IMG/VR virus record: IMGVR_UViG_3300013126_000129
Coordinates: 1 to 32,726 of that record
DNA: 32,726 nt
Direction: 5' to 3' (one strand)
Origin: a virus
The translations under genes were made by a program, and so were the position numbers. Below the pieces are notes generated by a model. That model was not told the DNA's origin and did no database searches. It saw only the letters and a list, made by a program, of their open reading frames with translations. Positions 27,039-32,726 of the stretch are shown piece by piece (the first letter of the stretch is position 1; the number at the start of each line of letters is the position of its first letter).

Positions 27039-28586
27039 TTACCCTGGTACGTAAGCGTTTAATGGGTTGATAACAGTTGCTTGACCTTTGTTATACTTAT
27101 CTATTTCTCCTGCAGTTGCTTTTAAAGCGCCTTTTGTAGAATATTCTTCTGTGAATTTTCCAATACTTTTCTCCAACGTTGCCAAAACTTGTTCGTTACC
27201 AGCATACTTTGCAAGATTTTGTTCAACAGATTGACCTAATCCACCAACAACTTGAGCATACATTTGGTGAGCATTCTGTGCAAGATATCTTTCCAACTGA
27301 ACTGCTTCTTGACCTCCAGTTCTCAAAATATTGAATAGATTTTGACCTTTCAAGGTTCTAGTCAAACCTGGTAAAACTGCAAATAGGGTGTTTAAACCTG
27401 CTTCTGCATAATTCCCTTTTTCGTACGCTCTCATCGCATTTACTAAATTATAACCAATGTTGATAACGCTTGCGGCTTGTCCAACCACAGGAAGTACCGA
27501 AGCAACAACCAACAAAAATCCTATCCAATCAAAACTTTCTTCTTCCTTTTGTGCTGCCACATACCTTCCAAAAGAGCTATCAATCTTTTGAATTTCAGTA
27601 TTAATTTTAGATACAATCAACCCCTCCATTCTTCTATTAGTTTCTGCATCCACACTTGCAAAATAGTCGGAACCCGCTACAGGTGTTTTTAAATTTTGTC
27701 TAAAATCTGTAAGTTCTTTTTGTTTTGCCGCTTGTTTTGCCGCAACGTTTGCATAATAGGCTCTACTTGCTTCTTGTGAAAGCCCCAAAGGGAACTCAAG
27801 ATTTAGGTAAGGATTCTTTCTCACTACTTTTGCAACTGCGGTACTTTCAGCGGAGGGAAGGTCCATTGCTCTATTATTAGCATTCAATGATTGAGATTGG
27901 TTTTTATCAAATTCAAGGGCTTTTGGGTAATCAGGAGGATAATAACCTCTTGGTACGTCTCTCCATAAATCAACATTAGCTGAACTCTTTACTACCCAAG
28001 CCCCTTTCGTCTTTACAGTATTAGTAACTGATTGACCCTTAGAGTTTAAAGCTTTTTGTTGTGTAGTCCCCTCAGCGTTGGGGTCATAAAAATATTTGTT
28101 AGTTTGTGCAGGTAAAAGGCCTCTATTACCCCTGTATTTACCTTGTACTGTTCTATCAGGTCTTCCCAAGGGCTCATTAAATTTTGCATAGTTTTTTTCC
28201 TCTCTCTCCCAATCAAATGGTAAAGGTAAAGGTGGTTTCCCTTGTACTCCGTCTTTGAGTTGTTGTGAAATTACAGGTTGGGTAAGATTTACAGGTCTAA
28301 CCACTTGTCCTTTGTAAGGTTTCCCTGCAAAAATATCCATTACTTCTTGTTGGGTTAATGTCTGTGGATATCCACCTTGTGGTGGTCCACTTGGGAAAAG
28401 GTTTTTTACATCTACCCCATCTTGTGGTTTTTTGATTGGTCCTCCCGCACTATATCGATAGTTTGAGTTAGGGTTTGTTCTTCCATACGCATCTTTATCT
28501 TTTGCATAGAAAGGCAATGTTTGTTCAGTAATGAACCCTTTTTTTTGTAATCTTTTGAATTGGGACTCCGTGATTCTAACCTTCAT
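27039..28586 (-). CDS. Large tagged protein with toxin-like hydrophobic hairpin
   Basis: A 515-residue protein. It starts MKVRITESQFKRLQKKGF and reaches I-T-E at residue 21, a classic tag. Residues 25-280 are low-complexity, rich in Pro, Gln, Asn, Lys and Tyr. Residues 351-410 hold DWIGFLLVVASVLPVVGQ, then VINIGYNLVNAMRAYEKGNY and a second hydrophobic helix LFAVLPGL: this resembles the pre-toxin (PT-TG-like) segment of polymorphic toxins. The end is helical. It may be an ejected protein that inserts into the host membrane, or a toxin carrier. The box TATTTAAA is 4 nt upstream. Confidence 0.62.
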   Translation of the reverse strand: MKVRITESQFKRLQKKGFITEQTLPFYAKDKDAYGRTNPNSNYRYSAGGPIKKPQDGVDVKNLFPSGPPQGGYPQTLTQQEVMDIFAGKPYKGQVVRPVNLTQPVISQQLKDGVQGKPPLPLPFDWEREEKNYAKFNEPLGRPDRTVQGKYRGNRGLLPAQTNKYFYDPNAEGTTQQKALNSKGQSVTNTVKTKGAWVVKSSANVDLWRDVPRGYYPPDYPKALEFDKNQSQSLNANNRAMDLPSAESTAVAKVVRKNPYLNLEFPLGLSQEASRAYYANVAAKQAAKQKELTDFRQNLKTPVAGSDYFASVDAETNRRMEGLIVSKINTEIQKIDSSFGRYVAAQKEEESFDWIGFLLVVASVLPVVGQAASVINIGYNLVNAMRAYEKGNYAEAGLNTLFAVLPGLTRTLKGQNLFNILRTGGQEAVQLERYLAQNAHQMYAQVVGGLGQSVEQNLAKYAGNEQVLATLEKSIGKFTEEYSTKGALKATAGEIDKYNKGQATVINPLNAYVPG

Positions 28587-28590
28587 AGTA

Positions 28591-28598
28591 TTTAAATA
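28591..28598 (-). promoter_or_regulatory. Late-type box variant TATTTAAA
   Basis: Four nt before the ATG at 28586; one base off TATTTATA. Confidence 0.55.
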
Positions 28599-28607
28599 TC
28601 AGTATAG

Positions 28608-29006
28608 TTAATCGTCTGTGACCGCATTCAATTTTCCACCCGCATCAAATGTGCTGAACTTCAAACCCGCATATTTCATAAGTTCAACCATTTTTGCTCT
28701 TAGTTCGTGGAAATAAAGTTCACCATAGGCTTGATTATAAATTTCTGTAGTAATTTTTCCACCATCCCATCCCAATTTTCTCATTGGGGTGCTATCAATA
28801 ACGACATCGCAATCATAGTCTATAAAATTCTCAGTCATTGAATAAGGACCCACGTGTCTGTCTATTTTTATTTCTGACGCTCTATTTGTTTTAAATTCAA
28901 GAACGTATGGGAAAGATGTTGGCATTAAATTATCCCAAATTTTACTTAAAGGTTTTGTATAGTTTTTAACAACATTACTTTCTTTATAATCAGCGGTCCA
29001 TCCCAT
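28608..29006 (-). CDS. Hypothetical protein
   Basis: A 132-residue protein (MGWTADYKESNVVKNYTKPL...). It has strand-rich parts (YVLEFKTNRASEIKIDRHVG; DCDVVIDSTPMRKLGW) and a C-terminal helix. It starts 7 nt after the M23 peptidase gene and belongs to its transcript. No family recognised, no tag. Confidence 0.5.
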   Translation of the reverse strand: MGWTADYKESNVVKNYTKPLSKIWDNLMPTSFPYVLEFKTNRASEIKIDRHVGPYSMTENFIDYDCDVVIDSTPMRKLGWDGGKITTEIYNQAYGELYFHELRAKMVELMKYAGLKFSTFDAGGKLNAVTDD

Positions 29007-29013
29007 GTATCAA

Positions 29014-29649
29014 CTATTTTATTTTGAATATTGAACCATATCCACTATCAGATGATGATTTTACTTTTTCATATCCACCCTCTTCAGAACCAGAATCTTC
29101 ATTGTCTGATGGCTCTATGTTACCTATCTTGATTTTATTCAAATCCATTGCACCACCACATTTCAAAATTCCATCATCATTTATAAATTCTCTAATGTTG
29201 TGTCCCGTTTCAACACCAATATGTAAATGGTCATAAGAACTGCCAGGAAAATCCATAATAAAACCTAAAAGTTGACCACACTCAACCTTATCACCTTTTT
29301 TAACTTGGCCATCTTTTAGGTGAGTATAATATACGTCAGGTAAATCTCCATCACTTTTTACTGTAAACCCTAATCCAAATAATTTCTTACCGTTCTTTTT
29401 TATAACCTTAGGACCATAGTCATTATAAGTAATTACAGTTCCTGGAGCTACCGCATATACAGGGTCACCAATTTCTGCTTTGATGTCCCAAGCGTTGTTA
29501 CTTGGCCATCCCGATTGACCTTTATGGGCTCCGTCTCTTGGTATTTTTATATTAGTATCTCCTAATATCTTATCTGAAGCACTTGGGGCTTCTTTTATCC
29601 CAAATTTTATCAATCTTAGTAATTGAGACTCTGTTAAAATGTATTTCAT
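29014..29649 (-). CDS. Tagged M23 peptidase (LytM-type)
   Basis: A 211-residue zinc peptidase of the M23 family, which cuts peptide cross-links in peptidoglycan. The tag MKYILTESQLLRLIKFGIKE ends in I-K-E at residue 20 and is followed by Ala/Ser-rich linker. The domain spans about residues 40-150: Asp55 in NAWDIKAEIG, His110 in VYYTHLKDG and the zinc-binding HLH in SYDHLHIGV (His141, His143). There is no signal peptide; after tag removal it could act from the particle during entry. The C-terminus is a Ser/Gly/Glu-rich tail. The upstream box is weak (TTATTTAA at 29653-29660). Confidence 0.88.
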   Translation of the reverse strand: MKYILTESQLLRLIKFGIKEAPSASDKILGDTNIKIPRDGAHKGQSGWPSNNAWDIKAEIGDPVYAVAPGTVITYNDYGPKVIKKNGKKLFGLGFTVKSDGDLPDVYYTHLKDGQVKKGDKVECGQLLGFIMDFPGSSYDHLHIGVETGHNIREFINDDGILKCGGAMDLNKIKIGNIEPSDNEDSGSEEGGYEKVKSSSDSGYGSIFKIK

Positions 29650-29660
29650 GTTTTAAATAA

Positions 29661-29987
29661 TTATAAAAGTAAATTTTTAGCTTCATATCTAGCAAGACTT
29701 TCTAAGTAATTTTCCACTTCTCTGTTATCACCAAGATATGCCAAAATTCCATGTTCAACTCCCTTACTTTTGTTCCCCTCTGAATATGAAATCTTTCCAT
29801 TATTAAGTTCATAACAGTGAATAGATTCATATTCATATTCTTTTTCATTCTTGCGAATTACAACAACCTTAATACATACTGCCTTTCTTCCGTTATGATT
29901 TCTATAAGACCTAACAACATCAACAGATAGACTCATACCCATCTGATTCATAAATTTTATGATTGATATCACTAAATCTCTATTCAT
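29661..29987 (-). CDS. Hypothetical protein
   Basis: A 108-residue protein with an N-terminal amphipathic helix (RDLVISIIKFMNQMGMSLSV), a strand hairpin (KAVCIKVVVIRKNEKEYEYE) and a C-terminal helix (VENYLESLARYEAKNLLL). No tag. It has its own late-type box and a terminator on its far upstream side, so the transcript starts here and can run into the M23 gene 11 nt downstream. Confidence 0.52.
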   Translation of the reverse strand: MNRDLVISIIKFMNQMGMSLSVDVVRSYRNHNGRKAVCIKVVVIRKNEKEYEYESIHCYELNNGKISYSEGNKSKGVEHGILAYLGDNREVENYLESLARYEAKNLLL

Positions 29988-29991
29988 ACCT

Positions 29992-29999
29992 AATAAATA
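29992..29999 (-). promoter_or_regulatory. Late-type box TATTTATT
   Basis: Four nt before the ATG at 29987. Confidence 0.65.
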
Positions 30000-30028
30000 T
30001 AAAAATAATTGGGTTTCGTTTGCAATAA

Positions 30029-30052
30029 AAAAGGGTCCCGTAAGACCCTTTT
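30029..30052 (-). terminator. Rho-independent terminator
   Basis: Perfect 9-bp stem AAAAGGGTC / GACCCTTTT with a 6-nt loop and T residues on the minus strand; ends the unit of the gene at 30074-30511. Confidence 0.85.
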
Positions 30053-30073
30053 GTTATAAATTAACTTTTTTGA

Positions 30074-30511
30074 CTACAATCCCCAAGCTGGGTTTGCAAT
30101 AATAAGCTTACCATCTTCTACTCTTGGTAAATCACCTAAATCTTGATATCCTGCATATTCAATCTCGTGTGGGAAGAATTTTTGACCATTGAACATCACG
30201 TAATTATCTCCACCTCTTTCATCGTCTTTTCCAATATGACTGTATCCGTGTTTTTTCAAATGAGTTTTTGCCGCGTCACCTACAGTTGGTTTACCAAAAT
30301 TTAAATCCCAAAAATTTTCTTTGGCTTCTAGTTTTGTTTCCCTTATATCACCAAATCCTTTGTTGTTCTCACTAACCAATGTCTTAACATCACCTAGTTT
30401 TGATTTAACAAGTTTACGGAACTTATCGTTTGAAAGTTGCATACCACCTGTATGTTGTTCGCGGATTGCATTTTTTTCTTGCTCCGACATGTTATTTAAT
30501 AAATGTTTCAT
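30074..30511 (-). CDS. Tagged small protein
   Basis: A 145-residue protein starting MKHLLNNMSEQEKNAIRE, a tag-like helix with an I-R-E site at residue 18, then QHTGGMQL. The domain includes FWDLNFGKPTVGDAAKTHLK and a strand-rich C-terminus (GDNYVMFNGQKFFPHEIEYA). I chose the ATG at 30511, not a further upstream start, because the exact TATTTATA box lies 12 nt before it. No known family. Confidence 0.62.
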   Translation of the reverse strand: MKHLLNNMSEQEKNAIREQHTGGMQLSNDKFRKLVKSKLGDVKTLVSENNKGFGDIRETKLEAKENFWDLNFGKPTVGDAAKTHLKKHGYSHIGKDDERGGDNYVMFNGQKFFPHEIEYAGYQDLGDLPRVEDGKLIIANPAWGL

Positions 30512-30523
30512 AAATTTGTTTTT

Positions 30524-30531
30524 TATAAATA
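30524..30531 (-). promoter_or_regulatory. Late-type box TATTTATA
   Basis: Exact match, 12 nt before the ATG at 30511. Confidence 0.55.
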
Positions 30532-30533
30532 TG

Positions 30534-30779
30534 TTAATTGGAACCTGAATTTTTCTTTCTTGGCTCCATCTTTTCAAAAAAACCTTCTTTTGTACCCTTC
30601 CAATCCCAAGGTAAGTCATTTTTCATATTGTAATCCAATTGTTCATCAGATACACCCTTAAGTTTTTTCTTCACTTTCCACAACCAAGAAACCTCTTGAG
30701 ATTCTTTTTTCTGTTCATTAATTACTTTATCAATAATTTTTGAAAGGTCTGATTCAGAAAGTTTAATAATTTTTTTCAT
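30534..30779 (-). CDS. Tagged mini-protein
   Basis: An 81-residue protein. The first 22 residues begin MKKIIKLSESDLSKIIDKV and end I-N-E, a clear tag; only about 59 residues remain, including WLWKVKKKLKGVSDEQLDYN and a basic end PRKKNSGSN. No fold is recognised. Cleavage would leave a small basic peptide. It has an exact TATTTATA box 9 nt upstream. Confidence 0.62.
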   Translation of the reverse strand: MKKIIKLSESDLSKIIDKVINEQKKESQEVSWLWKVKKKLKGVSDEQLDYNMKNDLPWDWKGTKEGFFEKMEPRKKNSGSN

Positions 30780-30788
30780 AGTCTTCTT

Positions 30789-30796
30789 TATAAATA
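30789..30796 (-). promoter_or_regulatory. Late-type box TATTTATA
   Basis: Exact match, 9 nt before the ATG at 30779. Confidence 0.6.
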
Positions 30797-30821
30797 TACC
30801 AATCCGAACTTATTTTTGATT

Positions 30822-31199
30822 TTAGTTCATCCACTTGCTAATAACCTCACCATCAGGTCTGACCACGGCAAAACCAGTTTTTCTACTTTGATCGACCCCG
30901 AGGTAAGGTAAAAACTTTCTAAAGTGGTAATCAACCAAATAATGGGGGTCTAGTTCCTTCTCATACATATTTTCATCATCCATCTCAGGGTCATTGACGT
31001 ATATTCTTAAAATGAAAAAATTTATATCTTCTATCTCATAAACATCTATGTGGTCAACCATTGGATATATATCCTTGATATCACTTTGGTTAAAAAACTT
31101 TGTTAAAGGTTGATTAATATATTTGGCAACATCATCCAATTTGGAGTTCATTGCCTTATAATGTTTATACGTAGGATAATTTATTGACTGTTCATTCAT
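30822..31199 (-). CDS. Hypothetical protein downstream of HExxH gene
   Basis: A 125-residue protein (MNEQSINYPTYKHYKAMNSK...). It has helices at the start, strands in the centre (IDVYEIEDINFFILRIYV) and ends FAVVRPDGEVISKWMN. The ATG at 31199 lies 1-2 nt after the stop of the HExxH gene; an ATG at 31226 is a possible longer start. Co-transcription with the metalloprotease is likely. Function unknown. Confidence 0.52.
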   Translation of the reverse strand: MNEQSINYPTYKHYKAMNSKLDDVAKYINQPLTKFFNQSDIKDIYPMVDHIDVYEIEDINFFILRIYVNDPEMDDENMYEKELDPHYLVDYHFRKFLPYLGVDQSRKTGFAVVRPDGEVISKWMN

Positions 31200-31200
31200 A

Positions 31201-32145
31201 TTAGGCCAAATTTGAGGATTTTTCATTGTCGTCGTTTTTGGCCAAAGTATTATGCAAAATTTGAATAGAATTTGCAATATTTCCTGTACAACACTCCATA
31301 GCTTTTAATACTGCCGAATTTTTTGGTAAAACATCTTTTGACGTAATAATTTTTCCATTTCTATCAATAGTTAGGGTCAGTTCTGTGGAATTACCAACAT
31401 CGGTGACTTTAACTGATTTGATAATATCTGTCGGTTGCATATTGAATTTACTCCTTATAGTCATCAGATATGAATAAACTTCAGTATTTTTGGTGATTGA
31501 TGATAATTCTTCCTTATTACATTTGGAGCTTCTACATAAACTTTTTATAATGTTATCTGCAGAGTTAAGAGTATTATCATATAAACCGTGCATTTCCTCA
31601 TGTCTGATTATTTCTTTCCCACCTAAACCCCAACTTTTAATTCTCTCATTCATATCGTCAGGTACTATGATTGTACCCGCGTAAGTTGCAAACATTTGAA
31701 TTTTTTTCCTCATTTGTTCCATTTCTTTCAACCTACTTGTAATTTCAGGAGTTTGTTGATATTTGTTTAAATCATTTTCCATTTTGTCGATGAAAGAAAT
31801 ATACTCATCAACTTTATCTTTAAATTCACTTTCTATATATAATCCTCCTGTGTTTGTATCTCCGATGATGAAATCAAAAGTTTTTTTATCTAATGTATTA
31901 ATAGGTGGTTTTTTTGATAATAAATCTAAAATCTCACGTTTTTTATAATAATTTGGTTTAGGTATTCTCCTACCAATATTATTTGGATTATATAAAAAAG
32001 ATTCAAAAGGGTTGGTACTAAAAAAAGAAAAAGTATTTTTAATTTTTTCTTCAGGGGCGTTCCTAAACCAATTGTATAACCAGTTGTCTCTTGAATCTTG
32101 TTCAATTAAGAATTTATATTGTGATTCTGTGATAATATATCTCAT
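31201..32145 (-). CDS. Tagged HExxH zinc metalloprotease-like protein
   Basis: A 314-residue protein. The tag MRYIITESQYKFLIE is one of the two best in the window and ends L-I-E at residue 15, followed by QDSRDNW. The zinc motif HEEMH lies at residues 182-186, within IIRHEEMHGLYDNTL; a downstream acidic residue could be the third ligand. Surrounding parts are helical. Putative role: a packaged peptidase acting on host or virion proteins. A second HExxH protein is encoded at 20836-21906 without clear similarity outside the motif. The exact box is 4 nt before the ATG. Confidence 0.7.
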   Translation of the reverse strand: MRYIITESQYKFLIEQDSRDNWLYNWFRNAPEEKIKNTFSFFSTNPFESFLYNPNNIGRRIPKPNYYKKREILDLLSKKPPINTLDKKTFDFIIGDTNTGGLYIESEFKDKVDEYISFIDKMENDLNKYQQTPEITSRLKEMEQMRKKIQMFATYAGTIIVPDDMNERIKSWGLGGKEIIRHEEMHGLYDNTLNSADNIIKSLCRSSKCNKEELSSITKNTEVYSYLMTIRSKFNMQPTDIIKSVKVTDVGNSTELTLTIDRNGKIITSKDVLPKNSAVLKAMECCTGNIANSIQILHNTLAKNDDNEKSSNLA

Positions 32146-32149
32146 GGAT

Positions 32150-32157
32150 TATAAATA
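32150..32157 (-). promoter_or_regulatory. Late-type box TATTTATA
   Basis: Exact match, 4 nt before the ATG at 32145. Confidence 0.7.
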
Positions 32158-32158
32158 C

Positions 32159-32590
32159 TTAAAACAAAAGTTGTTTAATTCTTTTTATATCCTCGTTTAA
32201 CTTTGGGAAGTATCTATATTTTATTCTATCATCATCAACTTCCTCCATATTGAAATAAGAAAAATAATCTGTTTCTAAATCATCACCCTTTGCAAAAGCG
32301 GGTGGATTATAATCATAATCAATAACCATTTCATCTCCATCATCTATGTCTTTTAATGTAACAACAAGATAATTTTGTGAACCATCGTCAATCAATTGGC
32401 AATTTGGAGATTTACTATGGTTAATATATCTTCCTAAATCGGAGTATAACAAGTGTTCATCTGTTCCAATTATACCCAAACTTTTTTTTCCCTTCCCAAC
32501 CTTATCATTGGCAAATACACCTTTACCGTGAATATTACTGTCGTTGATTGAATATGAAAACTCATCTTTTATGTCTTTACGTATTCCCAT
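32159..32590 (-). CDS. SET-domain protein (putative lysine methyltransferase)
   Basis: A 143-residue protein with a compact SET domain, expected to transfer methyl from S-adenosylmethionine to lysine. Motifs: SNIHGKGVFANDKVGKG (cofactor loop, residues 18-34), LGRYINHSKSPNCQL (the RYINHS knot segment), and DIDDGDEMVIDYDYNPP (the terminal Tyr motif). Start at 32590 was chosen because a TATTTATC box precedes it by 4 nt; the longer ORF start lies beyond the box. Targets are unknown; it could modify host or virion proteins. Phage SET proteins are rare but known in giant viruses and some large phages. Confidence 0.82.
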   Translation of the reverse strand: MGIRKDIKDEFSYSINDSNIHGKGVFANDKVGKGKKSLGIIGTDEHLLYSDLGRYINHSKSPNCQLIDDGSQNYLVVTLKDIDDGDEMVIDYDYNPPAFAKGDDLETDYFSYFNMEEVDDDRIKYRYFPKLNEDIKRIKQLLF

Positions 32591-32594
32591 ATAA

Positions 32595-32602
32595 GATAAA
32601 TA
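32595..32602 (-). promoter_or_regulatory. Late-type box TATTTATC
   Basis: Four nt before the ATG at 32590; directly downstream of a terminator, so it must start the SET-domain gene. Confidence 0.6.
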
Positions 32603-32606
32603 TAAA

Positions 32607-32629
32607 AAACCCTCCATTTAGGAGGGTTT
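32607..32629 (-). terminator. Rho-independent terminator of the right-edge gene
   Basis: Perfect 9-bp stem AAACCCTCC / GGAGGGTTT with a 5-nt loop, followed by T residues on the minus strand. Confidence 0.85.
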
Positions 32630-32631
32630 AG

Positions 32632-32726
32632 TTAATTTTCATAAGATTTAACTGAAGGAAGACTTGAATATTCACACCAAAGTTCTTCTCTTTTCTTTTT
32701 CATTTTGTCTTTGGTTTCCTCAGAAA
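32632..32726 (-). CDS. C-terminal end of a gene running off the right edge
   Basis: An open minus-strand frame ends with TAA at 32632 and reads SEETKDKMKKKREELWCEYS... to SYEN. About 30 residues are visible, charged and helical. The position just before a terminator supports a real coding end. No function can be given. Confidence 0.5.
   Translation of the reverse strand, partial: SEETKDKMKKKREELWCEYSSLPSVKSYEN

Noticed and set aside
1-32726. Bacterial chromosome or prophage island
   Set aside because: No housekeeping operons, rRNA, integrase or transposase were found; gene size, packing and endolysin/holin content fit a lytic phage better. A prophage cannot be fully excluded from this window alone.

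Overview
The window looks like part of a large, AT-rich tailed-phage genome whose host is probably a member of Bacteroidota. Phage-like content includes an endolysin, a two-helix holin candidate, homing-type nucleases, two tRNA genes, tiny tightly packed genes and many short orphan proteins. No terminase, portal, capsid or tail-tube gene is present, so this is an accessory/late region and not the core structural module. The host inference rests on promoters of the form TTG-N20-TAnnTTTG (the Bacteroidota primary-sigma consensus) and on signal peptides ending in FSQ, a common Bacteroidota style.

Layout. 1-3 kb: edge of a secreted protein, a NUMOD3-type nuclease abutting tRNA-Ser, a WCT-motif protein, a flavodoxin-like reductase. 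3-5.9 kb (minus): a five-gene operon led by a polyphosphate kinase 2. 5.9-7.4 kb: a broken dockerin-like gene and a GH19 endolysin. 7.7-10.3 kb (plus): a seven-gene operon with a calcineurin-like phosphoesterase and a cyclic-phosphate receiver-like protein, between a host-type promoter and a strong terminator. 10.3-14.4 kb: two nuclease-like proteins, a holin candidate and a Thr/Pro-repeat fibre-like protein. 14.35-14.85 kb: a probable new structured RNA and an unusual tRNA-Phe driven by near-identical promoters. 15-20 kb: secreted NUC1 endonuclease, small membrane/coiled-coil protein, DUF2452-like protein, sulfotransferase-like protein. 20-32.7 kb: outer-membrane-like barrel, two HExxH proteins, glucosaminidase, cyclophilin, M23 peptidase, a large protein with a hydrophobic hairpin, a SET-domain protein and many orphans.

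The unifying signal is a short N-terminal tag. About fifteen otherwise unrelated proteins begin with a basic/amphipathic helix related to MKYIITESQYKRLIE, and most have a (L/I/V/F)-x-E triplet about 11-23 residues in. This resembles the capsid-targeting propeptides of T4 internal proteins and the L/I-x-E cleavage rule of the T4-type prohead protease. I infer a packaged, processed and possibly ejected set of virion cargo proteins: wall hydrolases, metalloproteases, nucleases, a polyphosphate kinase and orphans.

Most tagged genes, and many untagged ones, follow a TATTTATA-like box, very often only 3-4 nt before the start codon. A second promoter class of host type drives the RNA genes, the 7.7-10.3 kb operon and the gene at the left edge. 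This suggests a host-polymerase class and a phage-specific late class with leaderless or nearly leaderless mRNAs.
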